Assembly (NCBI GenBank): GCA_003220495.1
Contig: QHSP01000022.1
Location: forward strand, 1-64,000
Reading direction: 5' to 3'
Length of the DNA: 64,000 nt
From: Candidatus Rokuibacteriota bacterium
GTDB taxonomy: Bacteria > Methylomirabilota > Methylomirabilia > Rokubacteriales > CSP1-6
The notes under the pieces: model-generated
Database searches by the model: none
The model's input: only the letters and a program-made list of their open reading frames with translations
What the model was told of the DNA's origin: nothing
Program-made: the position numbers and the translations under genes
Part shown: positions 1-7,412 of the stretch, piece by piece
Layout of the letters: each line of letters begins with the position of its first letter
How positions within the stretch are numbered: position 1 is the first letter of the stretch

Positions 1-495
1 CTCGGCCGCGCGAATCCAGATGCTCTTCACCGCCTTGACGCCGGTCCACGTGTTGACGACGACCGGAAACGTCGCGGAGAATCCCACGAGCAACACGGCG
101 GGTAGATTGCCGAGACCGAACCAGAGAACGAACAGGGGCGCGTAGGCCAGACCGGGGATCGGGTTGCCCACGCTCATGACCGGGACCAGCAGATCCTCAG
201 CCCACCGATACCGTCCCATCAGCATCCCCATGGTCACACCTACGACCGAGCCCAGGAGGAAGCCCGCGGCCAGACGCAGCAACGTCTCGAGCGCGTGGAG
301 CGGCAGGATGCCCGTGACGACGAGGCGGACGAGCGCCGACGCGATCGTCTCGATCCGCGGAAAGAGGCGCGGGGGGAACGGGCCGAAGATCGCAAATCCT
401 TCCCAGAGGATCGCGACGACGACGAACGGCAGCGCAAGCTGCCCCAGCGCGAGCGTCGCGCGTCGCAGGTAGAGCGCCGCCGGCGTGCGAAACAA
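1..495 (-). CDS. ABC transporter permease, NitT/SsuC type (3' truncated by window edge)
   Basis: Inner-membrane permease of a nitrate/sulfonate/taurine-type ABC importer. The visible 165 residues contain an N-terminal hydrophobic helix, two more membrane segments and a region (GNPIPGLAYAPLFVLWFG) typical of the SsuC/TauC permease core; the C-terminal half lies beyond base 1. A TTG at 493-495 is the first plausible start. It lies two codons after, and in frame with, the stop of the binding protein gene at 502, so the two are almost certainly co-transcribed and coupled. No ATPase is visible in the window next to it. The substrate cannot be told from sequence. Confidence 0.85.
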   Translation of the reverse strand, partial: MFRTPAALYLRRATLALGQLALPFVVVAILWEGFAIFGPFPPRLFPRIETIASALVRLVVTGILPLHALETLLRLAAGFLLGSVVGVTMGMLMGRYRWAEDLLVPVMSVGNPIPGLAYAPLFVLWFGLGNLPAVLLVGFSATFPVVVNTWTGVKAVKSIWIRAAE

Positions 496-501
496 GGGCC
501 G

Positions 502-1503
502 CTAGCGCGCCGCCTTGGCCCTGGCCAGGAGATCCCGGTTCAGCGCCTTGGCGATGTCCGGCATGGTATTGATGCGCCCTTCGCCCGCGCCCGACAGGAG
601 ATCCTTCGCCTGATCGACGAGGTATTTCTCCATCTGCGGCGTGAGGTCGGGCTCCCACTTCATCCGCTGTAGCGCCTTGTCGATCACGGCGACCGGGATC
701 TCGCGGCCCAGGGACTTCTGCTCCTCGACGTACACCGCCGCCGCCTTCTGGGGCTCCTCCTTGAGGAACCTGACCGCGCGCAACCAACCGCGCAGGTACG
801 CCACCACGGCGTCGGGGTTGTCCTTGATCACCTTGTTGGTCGCCGTCAGCATGAACGGGAGCGGATCGTACTTGCAGAAGTCCTCGACGATCCGGAGCGT
901 CCCGTCGTGCTCGCCGATGGCGCTGTACGGCTCGCCGAGCGAGGCCATGTCGATCGCCTTCGCGATCAGGCTGGGCATCATGTCTTTCGGGTCCGGGATG
1001 TTCGCGACCTGGAAGTCGCCGGGCTTGAGACCAGAGCTTGGCGCGACGCGGGCCATGAAGACGTACTCGGTGATCGTCCCTTTCGGCAGGCCGATCCTCT
1101 TGCCGCGGAGCTGGCTCACGCTGTTGATGTCGGAGCTCTTGAGCGCCACGATGTGGGTGGCCGCGCAGATCATGGAGTTGACCGCCACCGAGGTGTACGG
1201 AACGCCCTTGTCCAGACCGATCAGGAACGGCGTGGGCGCGGTCGCGTTGATGTCGATCGCCCCGGCGATCATCGCGTCGCGTCCCTCCTTGCCGAGGAAG
1301 AACTTCCGGTGCTCCACATCGAGTCCCGCCTGCTTGAAGTACCCCTGCCGGATGGCGATGATGTCGGGCGCGCCCATGATCGACGCGTGAACGCCCAGCC
1401 GGATCTTGAGCGGCTTCGCTTGGGGAGACGCCGTTTCCGTGAATCCCACAAGGCATCCGAAAACGAGGATGCCGAGAATTCCGAGCCCGAGGGAGCGTTT
1501 CAT
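502..1503 (-). CDS. ABC transporter substrate-binding protein, SsuA/THI5 (NMT1) type
   Basis: Periplasmic solute-binding protein of a NitT-type ABC importer, 333 residues, close to the family norm. Residues 1-29 form a typical signal peptide (positive MKR, hydrophobic core, cleavage near TASPQA). The mature part has the periplasmic-binding fold pattern of NMT1/THI5 proteins, with the early motif RLGVHASIMGAPDIIAIRQG and a later DINATAPTPF ligand-site loop. The start ATG is preceded by GGAGGA at good distance. The permease at 1-495 follows directly. Substrate unknown; sulfonates, pyrimidine-like compounds and other small organics are all known for the family. Confidence 0.88.
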   Translation of the reverse strand: MKRSLGLGILGILVFGCLVGFTETASPQAKPLKIRLGVHASIMGAPDIIAIRQGYFKQAGLDVEHRKFFLGKEGRDAMIAGAIDINATAPTPFLIGLDKGVPYTSVAVNSMICAATHIVALKSSDINSVSQLRGKRIGLPKGTITEYVFMARVAPSSGLKPGDFQVANIPDPKDMMPSLIAKAIDMASLGEPYSAIGEHDGTLRIVEDFCKYDPLPFMLTATNKVIKDNPDAVVAYLRGWLRAVRFLKEEPQKAAAVYVEEQKSLGREIPVAVIDKALQRMKWEPDLTPQMEKYLVDQAKDLLSGAGEGRINTMPDIAKALNRDLLARAKAAR

Positions 1504-1545
1504 GGCTTCCTCCAGAGGGGACGGGGTTTCGCCGAGACTTGGCGG

Positions 1546-1578
1546 ACTCTAGACGGCCGCGCGAAGCCTTGTCAAGGC
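1546..1578 (-). promoter_or_regulatory. Sigma-70 promoter with palindrome over the -35 box
   Basis: On the minus strand TTGACA (1575-1570) and TAGAGT (1551-1546) are spaced by 18 bp, about 40 bp ahead of the binding protein start at 1503. The -35 box is embedded in a perfect palindrome, GCCTTGTCAAGGC (1566-1578), which could be an operator for a local repressor. Seen by eye only; no expression data. Confidence 0.5.
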
Positions 1579-1626
1579 GCGGGAGGGGCCGGAGATGCTA
1601 CGATCCCGGCCCGAGGGAGAACAGCC

Positions 1627-2847
1627 ATGACACAGAACGGTGCCCTGTCGAAGAACATGCGGCTCCTGGGCCACAACGATCTGGGCGGCTTCGGCAACTG
1701 CGGCGAGGGGATGGCCATCCAGCTCGCCCGCGACGGGCGGCGGGTGATCTGGCTCGGCCACGAGTCGGCGCCGAAGAACTTCACCGCCGTGGACGTGACC
1801 GATCCGGGCAAGCCGTCGGTCATCGTGCAGACCGATCTCCCCCACGGCGAGATGCGCTCGAACAACCTGGATCTGGTGGGCGATCTCCTGGTGGTGCCGT
1901 ATCAGACGGCGCGACCGGGCATGCAGCCGGCGGGCGTCGAGTTCTTCGACGTGGCCGATCCGGGCAAGCCGCGCTCGATCGCGTTCTTCGACGCCTCCGG
2001 GCCCCACTCGCGGGGCGTGCACCATCTGTGGTTCGTCGACGGATCCTATTTGCACCTGGCCAGCGGCGCGCCCGACTTCAAGCCGCGTAACCCGAAGGAC
2101 GATCAGTTCTACCGCATCATCGACGTCCGGCAGCCGACCCGTCCGACCGAGGTCGGGCGCTGGTGGCTTCCCGGCACGCGTGACGGCGACCCCGATTCGC
2201 CACCGGCCCGGCACCCGAAATTCGACGCCGGCTTTCGCGCCCACAACACGAACGTGTACCCGCGTCGGCCCGATCGGGCGTGGATCGGCTACATCGACGG
2301 CGGCGCGATCGTGCTCGACATCTCGGACATGGCGCGGCCGCGCATGCTGAGCCGGTGGGACTATCACCCGCCGTACCCGGGCTTCACGCACACCTTGCTG
2401 CCGCTCTTCGACCCGCAGCTCGTGATCGTCTCCGACGAAGCGACGGCCGAAGCCGGCAAGGACTGGCCGAAGCTCGTCTGGGTCGTCGACATCCGGGACG
2501 AGACGAATCCGGTGCCGCTCTCGACCTTCCCGATTCCCGCGGTGGCCGAGTTCGGGGGACGCGGCGGACGATACGGCGCCCACAACCTGCACGAGAACCG
2601 GCCCGTGGCGAGCAACCTGGTAACAGAGAAGCTCGTCTTCGGCACCTACTTCAACGGCGGCGTGCGCGTCCACGACGTCTCGAATCCGTTCCGGCCCGAA
2701 GAGGTCGCCTACTACGTGCCCGAGGCGCCTCGCGGGTCACGCGCCGGAGCCGTGCAGATCAACGACGTGCTGGTCGACGAGCGCCGTATCGTGTACGCGG
2801 TCGACCGCCTCATCGGCGGTCTTTATACGCTGGAGCTTCAGGTCTAG
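1627..2847 (+). CDS. LVIVD-repeat beta-propeller protein
   Basis: Protein of 406 residues made of repeats of the form D-[VI]-x-[DN]-P-x-[KR]-P: AVDVTDPGKP, FFDVADPGKP, IIDVRQPTRP, VLDISDMARP, VVDIRDETNP and VHDVSNPFRP. This is the pattern of LVIVD repeats, which fold as a beta propeller. There is no signal peptide, so it is probably cytoplasmic. The reading frame stays open far upstream, but GAGGGAGA before ATG 1627 fixes the start. It stands alone between the divergent NitT operon and the convergent superoxide dismutase, whose stop overlaps its own. The biochemical role is unknown; propellers of this kind are usually binding scaffolds. Confidence 0.8.
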   Translation: MTQNGALSKNMRLLGHNDLGGFGNCGEGMAIQLARDGRRVIWLGHESAPKNFTAVDVTDPGKPSVIVQTDLPHGEMRSNNLDLVGDLLVVPYQTARPGMQPAGVEFFDVADPGKPRSIAFFDASGPHSRGVHHLWFVDGSYLHLASGAPDFKPRNPKDDQFYRIIDVRQPTRPTEVGRWWLPGTRDGDPDSPPARHPKFDAGFRAHNTNVYPRRPDRAWIGYIDGGAIVLDISDMARPRMLSRWDYHPPYPGFTHTLLPLFDPQLVIVSDEATAEAGKDWPKLVWVVDIRDETNPVPLSTFPIPAVAEFGGRGGRYGAHNLHENRPVASNLVTEKLVFGTYFNGGVRVHDVSNPFRPEEVAYYVPEAPRGSRAGAVQINDVLVDERRIVYAVDRLIGGLYTLELQV

Positions 2848-3482
2848 GCCGCGGACCGAACGGTCGCCGCTTCGCGAAGCCGCTGGTCGACGGTCGACCA
2901 GTCGACGTTCTTGAAGAACGCGTCGACGTACTTCGCGCGCTCGGTCGCCTTGTAGTCGCGCATGAACGCGTGCTCCCACACGTCCATGACCAGAATCGGC
3001 TTCCACCGAGCCGGAATCCCGTCCTGATGGAGACTGATCCACTGGTTGACCAGGTGGCCATTGACGGGGTCCTGATAGAGGATCACCCAGCCGATCCCGC
3101 GCATGCCGCCGATTGCCCGGAAATTCGCCTGCCAGTGATCGATGGATCCGTAGGTCTCGGCGAACGCGCGCCCGACCGACTGCCGATCCGAGGGCCGGGC
3201 TTCGCCGCCCGGCTTCAGATTGGAGAAGTAGAGCTCGTGCAAGACCATGCCGTCGTACTCGTACGCGAGCCGGCGAGTTCCTTCCGCGAGGCTGAAGTCC
3301 TTTCCTGACTCGGCGTGGTCGGCACGCATCTCCGAGAGCTCCTGTACGAGCGAGTTCACCTGTTTCACGTATCCCGCATAGAGGTCGAGGTGCTCGGTGA
3401 TCTGAACGTCCGAGATCCCCGTGAGCCCTCTGAGGTGATCGTAGGATTTGGCGGTGTACAGAGCTCGGCCGTCATGTTTCAT
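2844..3482 (-). CDS. Superoxide dismutase, Fe/Mn family
   Basis: Converts superoxide to oxygen and hydrogen peroxide in the cytoplasm. About 212 residues from ATG 3482, the usual size. The C-terminal metal-site signature appears as DVWEHAFMRDY, giving the Asp and His ligands; the N-terminal domain has an EHLDLYAGYVKQVN helix and HELYFSN, supplying the other His ligands. The hydrophobic gate and second-shell residues differ from the textbook enzyme, so metal preference (Fe, Mn or either) cannot be called. AGGAGG lies 12 nt before the chosen ATG; a GTG three codons earlier is too close to it. No signal peptide. Confidence 0.9.
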   Translation of the reverse strand: MKHDGRALYTAKSYDHLRGLTGISDVQITEHLDLYAGYVKQVNSLVQELSEMRADHAESGKDFSLAEGTRRLAYEYDGMVLHELYFSNLKPGGEARPSDRQSVGRAFAETYGSIDHWQANFRAIGGMRGIGWVILYQDPVNGHLVNQWISLHQDGIPARWKPILVMDVWEHAFMRDYKATERAKYVDAFFKNVDWSTVDQRLREAATVRSAA

Positions 3483-3639
3483 CGTCTTCACGAACCTCCT
3501 ACCTCGCGAACGTGGAAGATCCGTGCCAGGCCGACGCGCGGGAAATTCCCGGGCACGAGCCATGCAACAGCTTGCCATGGCACGAACGCAGTTTCGATGC
3601 AGGTGGAGTAAACGCAACCGCAGACGGAGGGAGTTTACG

Positions 3640-3807
3640 ATGATCTACTACGCGCTTGTGTTCTTGATCGTCGGGCTCGTCGCCGGTGCGCTGGGATTAT
3701 TCGGCATCGCCGCGATCGCTGGGCAGATTTCGTGGATCCTGTTCCTCATCGGTATCGTCCTGCTCGTCATCCATCTGGCGAGCGGGCGAAGAGTGGAGAT
3801 GCGGTGA
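3640..3807 (+). CDS. DUF1328 small membrane protein (YtjA family)
   Basis: A 55-residue protein with two hydrophobic helices separated by a short glycine/alanine-rich turn, starting MIYYALVFLIVGLVAG and including a glycine-rich FGIAAIAG turn. Length and pattern match the DUF1328/YtjA family of tiny inner-membrane proteins, often induced by stress. GGAGG sits 8 nt before ATG 3640. It lies between superoxide dismutase (divergent) and an ABC binding protein (convergent), so it is a single-gene unit. Function unknown. Confidence 0.88.
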   Translation: MIYYALVFLIVGLVAGALGLFGIAAIAGQISWILFLIGIVLLVIHLASGRRVEMR

Positions 3808-3886
3808 CCGCGGGCAACCCTGTAGTTCTTTCCCGATAAACCTTCACGGATCGTGTAACAAGTACACGTGCCCGGGGTCGGCGCGC

Positions 3887-3917
3887 GGGACGGTGGCGTG
3901 GGTTGCGCCGCCGTCCC
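3887..3917. terminator. GC-rich hairpin between convergent genes
   Basis: GGGACGGTGGCG (3887-3898) pairs with CGCCGCCGTCCC (3906-3917) around a 7-nt loop: 12 base pairs including one wobble. It lies between the 3' ends of the DUF1328 gene and the binding protein gene, where a shared terminator is expected. There is no T-tract on either side, so intrinsic termination is uncertain. Confidence 0.4.
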
Positions 3918-3934
3918 GTCGGCGCCGTCCGAGC

Positions 3935-4942
3935 TTACTTCTTCCCGAGCTCGGCGACCGCCCGGTCGCGATAGGCAAAGTTGAAGAGGCGATTCGCCGG
4001 CAGGAGATCCTTGTACTTCAGGTAGCCTTGCTCGGAGCTCAGACGCTGCATCGAGTCGAGCACGGACATATCCATGTCAAGGTTCGGATCGAGCACGTGG
4101 GCGCGCGCCCGCCGAATCACGTCGGCCTTCGCGCCGGTGTACTTCACCATCAGGTCGATGTTCCGCTCCTGCTTCCAGCCGTTGTCCAGCGCGAGATCAC
4201 GCGCGGCCTTGAGGTAGGCGACCATCACCTTGTGGGCGAGGTCGGGATTCTTGGCCGCCCAGTCTTTGTTCCAGAAGATCGCCGTGATCGGTGTGGCCCT
4301 GGCGCCGGCGGGGCGCGGCAGCGGCCGGAGCGCGACGCCGCGCTCCTCGGCCAGGGTTGGGAAGGGCTCGGTGAGGATCGCCGCCTCGACCGCGCCGGAC
4401 TCGAGCGCCGGCACCATGTCGGGGAACGGCATGGTCTTGACCTGCACGTCCTTCAGCGCGAGACCGTCCCGTTTGAGGGCCTGGTCGAGCATCCACTCGA
4501 CGGCGGCGCCGCGAACGTTCAGCGCTACCGGCTTGCCCTTCAGGTCGCCGATGCGCTTGATCTCTTTTTCCCAGGACGCGCGGCGCACGGTGAAGTAGTC
4601 CTCGACGTAGCCCGAATGTAGCGGCGCGACGAACTCGACGGGCAGGGCCGATGCGACGGCGTTGAAGCCGGCCGCGCCCATCCCGGTGCCGCCCATGTTG
4701 AGCTGGCCGGTGGCGACCTGCGAGAGGATCTCGGGCCCGCCGCTCAGCTTCACGGTTTCCACGGCGATGTCGGCGGCCGGTAGATGCCGGTCGGCCATGA
4801 TGTACAGCGCCGCGAAGGAGTCTGAAGGAATGTAGCCGACCCGCACGACGGGCTTCGTCTGCGGGGAGACCGGCGGCGCGGCCGCGAGGCTCGCCAGGAC
4901 GAACATGGCCAACCAGACTCGCGTTCTACGCGTCACGCTCAT
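3935..4942 (-). CDS. ABC transporter substrate-binding protein, NitT/TauA type
   Basis: Periplasmic binding protein of 335 residues from ATG 4942, which has GGAGG 6 nt upstream. Residues 1-28 are a signal peptide ending near SPQTKP. The mature part shows the NMT1/SsuA pattern: VRVGYIPSDSFAALYIM at the start, GQLNMGGTGMGA as a ligand loop, and AAILTEPFPTLAEERG. No transport partner is adjacent on the same strand. The ATPase and two permeases at 6597-8929 lack a binding protein of their own and may use this one. It lies 44 bp downstream of the SelW-like gene and may be co-transcribed with it. Confidence 0.85.
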   Translation of the reverse strand: MSVTRRTRVWLAMFVLASLAAAPPVSPQTKPVVRVGYIPSDSFAALYIMADRHLPAADIAVETVKLSGGPEILSQVATGQLNMGGTGMGAAGFNAVASALPVEFVAPLHSGYVEDYFTVRRASWEKEIKRIGDLKGKPVALNVRGAAVEWMLDQALKRDGLALKDVQVKTMPFPDMVPALESGAVEAAILTEPFPTLAEERGVALRPLPRPAGARATPITAIFWNKDWAAKNPDLAHKVMVAYLKAARDLALDNGWKQERNIDLMVKYTGAKADVIRRARAHVLDPNLDMDMSVLDSMQRLSSEQGYLKYKDLLPANRLFNFAYRDRAVAELGKK

Positions 4943-4986
4943 CGACGCCTCCGTGTGTTCTACCGCGTTCGGGAGGGCTGCGCGGA

Positions 4987-5217
4987 CTAGCCGCGGGACC
5001 GGACGAGCCGGGATATCTCGCCGGGCTCCGGCGAGCGGCCGGCTTGGCGTCGGGAGAAGACCGTGTGGCCGTCGACGAGCACAGTCAGCTCTCGGAGGCC
5101 GCCCCAGCTGATCTTCGCGACCACCTGGAGCGTCGACTCGAGCTCGTCGCGGAGGCGTACCGCCTCTCGCCTCAGGTCCACTCAGAACGCGCAGCGCTTG
5201 ATCTCGACGTTCAACAC
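4987..5217 (-). CDS. SelW/Rdx-family protein, probable selenoprotein (in-frame UGA at 5182-5184)
   Basis: Read from GTG 5217 through the TGA at 5184-5182 to TAG 4987, this gives 76 residues beginning MLNVEIKRCAFU, where U is the TGA codon. The CxxU redox motif at residues 9-12, the following amphipathic helix and the late segment GGLRELTVLVDGHTVFSRR and PEPGEISRLV match the SelT/SelW/SelH (Rdx) thioredoxin-like family, whose members have CxxC or CxxU here. A conventional gene caller would start after the TGA and lose the active site. A promoter lies just upstream and a SECIS-like hairpin just downstream of the TGA. The partner and substrate of this family are unknown. Selenocysteine is an inference; the alternative is a nonsense mutation of a Cys codon. 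Confidence 0.7.
5152..5166 (-). other. Candidate bacterial SECIS hairpin
   Basis: On the minus strand GAGGCG and CGCCTC pair perfectly around a GTA triloop. The loop occupies +22 to +24 counted from the base after the TGA, and its first base is G. Bacterial SECIS elements are known to be short hairpins within the coding region, with the apical loop about 16-37 nt after the UGA and a guanosine at its start, so geometry fits. With a bulged A the stem can be extended by two more pairs. Confidence 0.55.
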
Positions 5218-5222
5218 TCGCG

Positions 5223-5251
5223 TTTCTAGACCACATCGCCGGTGAAGGCAA
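5223..5251 (-). promoter_or_regulatory. Promoter of the SelW-like gene
   Basis: TTGCCT (5251-5246) and TAGAAA (5228-5223) on the minus strand are spaced by exactly 17 bp. The -10 box ends 5 nt before GTG 5217, so the transcript should begin at or within a base or two of the start codon. No Shine-Dalgarno sequence precedes the GTG, which fits a leaderless mRNA. Confidence 0.5.
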
Positions 5252-5416
5252 GCGCCTTGACGAGCGATTGGCGCCGCTGTATATCCCTCGACACGACCGG
5301 CGGCTCGAGATGGCGGGAACCCGCGACGTCCTTGAGCGGTTACTGGCGCAGCATCCTGCGACGTCGGCAGTACAGGCGGCGTCGATCCCGGCGTTCAACC
5401 CACGAGGAGGAGACCC

Positions 5417-5929
5417 ATGAGAATGGAACGGCTCGTGTCCCTGGTCGTTGGCACCGCGCTGATCCTGGGCGCGTCGATGGCGAGCGCGCAACAACCAGCA
5501 GCGGCCCCGCCGCCACCGCCGCCGCCGTACGGCTCTCCGATCACGCTCGAGCAAGCGAAGAAGGTCATGACGGGGGCGGAGGCCGAGGCGAAGAAGAACA
5601 ACTGGAACGTCGTCATGGTCGTGCTCGACTCGGGCGGCAACCTCGTCATGCTCCAGCGGATGGACGGCGCCCAGTTCGGCAGTATCGAGGTCGCGAAGGA
5701 CAAGGCCTACTCGGCCGTGGCGTTCCGCCGTCCCACGAAGGCGTTCGACGATGCCCTCGCACAGGGTGGAGCGAACCTCCGGATCCTCAGGCTTCCCGGC
5801 GCGAGCCCGCTCGAAGGTGGGATCCCGATCGTCGTCGACGGCAAGCTGATCGGCGCAGTGGGTGTCTCGGGTGTCACCTCGGCTCAAGACGCCCAGATCG
5901 GTCGGGCCGGCATCGACAATCTGAAGTAG
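5417..5929 (+). CDS. Exported GlcG/HbpS-family (DUF336) protein
   Basis: 170 residues. A signal peptide (1-25, cleavage near ASAQQ) is followed by a proline-rich spacer (PPPPPPP) and then a complete GlcG/HbpS domain from ITLEQAKKVM to the end. Family hallmarks seen are VVMVVLDSGGNLVMLQRMDGA, DKAYSAVAFRRPT and GGIPIVVDGKLIGAVGVSG. Members bind haem or corrinoids, or accompany glycolate and propanediol metabolism; which applies here is not clear. AGGAGGAGACCC precedes the ATG. The neighbours are unrelated, so it is probably a single-gene unit acting in the periplasm. Confidence 0.88.
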   Translation: MRMERLVSLVVGTALILGASMASAQQPAAAPPPPPPPYGSPITLEQAKKVMTGAEAEAKKNNWNVVMVVLDSGGNLVMLQRMDGAQFGSIEVAKDKAYSAVAFRRPTKAFDDALAQGGANLRILRLPGASPLEGGIPIVVDGKLIGAVGVSGVTSAQDAQIGRAGIDNLK

Positions 5930-5942
5930 GCACGTCGCGGCG

Positions 5943-5974
5943 GCCGGCCGGGGGCGCCAGGGCTACCGGCCGGC
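5943..5974. terminator. GC-rich hairpin between convergent genes
   Basis: GCCGGCCGG (5943-5951) and CCGGCCGGC (5966-5974) form a perfect 9-bp stem with a 14-nt loop, between the stop of the GlcG-like gene and the stop of the FMN reductase gene. No T-tract on either strand; it could serve as a bidirectional barrier. Confidence 0.4.
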
Positions 5975-5994
5975 TCCGTCACCGTTGGCCCCGA

Positions 5995-6564
5995 TCAGAT
6001 CTGCGCGCGCGCGTCACCAAGACGCTCGTCGCTCCTGATCGCCCGCCCCAGCGCGACCAACGCGCGCCCGAAGCGCGCCGCATCCTCCACGAGGCTCGGC
6101 TCCAGGGTGGTGTCCCCGCCCGAGCGAATCACGCCGTAGAGCACCGGGGGCACGACGTACGCGCCGAAGTACCGCACGAGCACGTCGATCAGCGGATCGG
6201 CGCCGAGGAAGTGGTGATGCGAGCCGCCAGTCGCCACGATCCCGACGGCCTTCGCTCGCAGGGGCCCGTCGAACCGGTCGGGCGGCCCTCCCCGCGGCAC
6301 ACGCTCGAGAAACTCCTTCAGCACGGCCGCATACGTCGAGCGGAACATCGGCGTGCCGAGCACGACGGCGTCGGCGGCGGCCAGGCTCCGCATGTCGCTC
6401 TCGACGCGAGCCTGATCCAGTGGCCCGGCGCCGAGGTGCACCGTCGACGACGAGACCCCCGTGTGCGTCTCGCTCGCCGCCTTCAGTACCAGGCCGACGA
6501 GGCGATCGGTATTGCCACCGGCCTGCGAAGCCACTACCGCGAGAACGTGGATCGGCTTGTCCAA
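5995..6564 (-). CDS. NAD(P)H-dependent FMN reductase, flavodoxin fold
   Basis: 189 residues from a TTG start at 6564, chosen because GGGAGG lies at the right distance and the flavodoxin fold begins immediately (KPIHVLAVVASQAGGNTDRLVG, the FMN phosphate loop). Further family features are VVLGTPMFRSTYAAVLKEFLERVP and GIVATGGSHHHFLGADPLIDVLVRYFG, as in SsuE/MsuE-type reductases. It should reduce free FMN with NAD(P)H, often for a partner monooxygenase in sulfonate use, which would suit the neighbouring NitT transporters, but no monooxygenase is next to it. Confidence 0.85.
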   Translation of the reverse strand: MDKPIHVLAVVASQAGGNTDRLVGLVLKAASETHTGVSSSTVHLGAGPLDQARVESDMRSLAAADAVVLGTPMFRSTYAAVLKEFLERVPRGGPPDRFDGPLRAKAVGIVATGGSHHHFLGADPLIDVLVRYFGAYVVPPVLYGVIRSGGDTTLEPSLVEDAARFGRALVALGRAIRSDERLGDARAQI

Positions 6565-6589
6565 GTCGTGAGCCTCCCGGCGGTAAGGA

Positions 6590-6595
6590 TATAAT
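6590..6595 (+). promoter_or_regulatory. Consensus -10 hexamer (TATAAT)
   Basis: A perfect TATAAT precedes the ABC ATPase gene and overlaps the only spacing that would suit its start. The -35 region is weak. Transcription would begin near 6602, which complicates the CTG start proposed at 6597 (see that gene). Confidence 0.4.
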
Positions 6596-6596
6596 C

Positions 6597-7412
6597 CTGC
6601 CCACGCACGCACCCAAAGTCCTCGTCAACGAAGTCAGCGTGACATTCGAGAGCCGCGGCCGCTCGGTCATGGCGCTCGATCGGATCTCGCTCCAGGCCCA
6701 CGCCGGCGAGTTCCTCTGCATCGTCGGCCCGAGCGGCAGCGGCAAGTCGACCCTGCTGCGTGTCCTGGCCGGTCTGCATCGCCAGAGCGCCGGCGACGTC
6801 CACATCCAGGCCGACCGTCCGGGAACGCCGCTCACGGCGATGGTATTCCAGGAGCACGCGCTGCTGCCATGGCGCACGGTCCGCGACAACGTCACGTTCG
6901 GCCTCGAGAATCGCGGGGTCGGGCGCGCCGAGCGGGAAGCGCGGGCGCGCGAGATGCTGGCGATGGTCGGGCTCGCGCGATTCGCCCAGCACTATCCTCA
7001 TCAGCTCTCGGGCGGCATGAAGCAGCGCGTGGGCATCGCGCGGGCGCTCGCGAACGACCCGGAAGTGCTCCTGATGGACGAGCCACTCGCGGCGCTCGAC
7101 GCCCAGACGCGCACGATCATGCAGGAAGAGCTCCTTCGCATCTGGGCGACACTCGGCAAGACCGTCGTGTACGTGACCCACTCGCTCGAGGAAGCGCTGC
7201 TCCTGGGCGACCGCGTGGTCCTGCTGACGGCGCGGCCCGGGCGCGTGAGCCAGATCTATCCGGTGGATCTCGGCCGGCCGCGCGCGCTCGAGGTGAGGGC
7301 CTCGCCGGCGTATGGCGCGCTGCTCGAGAAAATCTGGTCGCGACTGCGCGAAGAAGTCGTGCGCGCGATGGAGGCCGACCGCGGCGTCGATCCCGAGGCG
7401 ATCGGCGGATGA
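6597..7412 (+). CDS. ABC transporter ATP-binding protein, NitT/Tau type
   Basis: Cytoplasmic ATPase that powers the two permeases that follow. Walker A is GPSGSGKST, the Q-loop MVFQEHALLPWRT, the signature LSGGMKQRV and Walker B LLMDEPLAALDAQ, then the H-loop THS; all intact. The start is uncertain. Homology clearly includes KVLVNEVSVTFES at the N-terminus, but the first ATG/GTG/TTG in that stretch is GTG 6639, which would cut the first beta strand. CTG 6597 with AAGGA 7 nt upstream is the best candidate. The downstream permease overlaps by ATGA. Confidence 0.88.
   Translation: MPTHAPKVLVNEVSVTFESRGRSVMALDRISLQAHAGEFLCIVGPSGSGKSTLLRVLAGLHRQSAGDVHIQADRPGTPLTAMVFQEHALLPWRTVRDNVTFGLENRGVGRAEREARAREMLAMVGLARFAQHYPHQLSGGMKQRVGIARALANDPEVLLMDEPLAALDAQTRTIMQEELLRIWATLGKTVVYVTHSLEEALLLGDRVVLLTARPGRVSQIYPVDLGRPRALEVRASPAYGALLEKIWSRLREEVVRAMEADRGVDPEAIGG

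Noticed and set aside
3574-3589. TGGCACGAACGCAGTT upstream of the DUF1328 gene as a sigma-54 promoter
   Set aside because: The -24 half fits but the -12 GC does not (GT at that place), so it fails the essential test.
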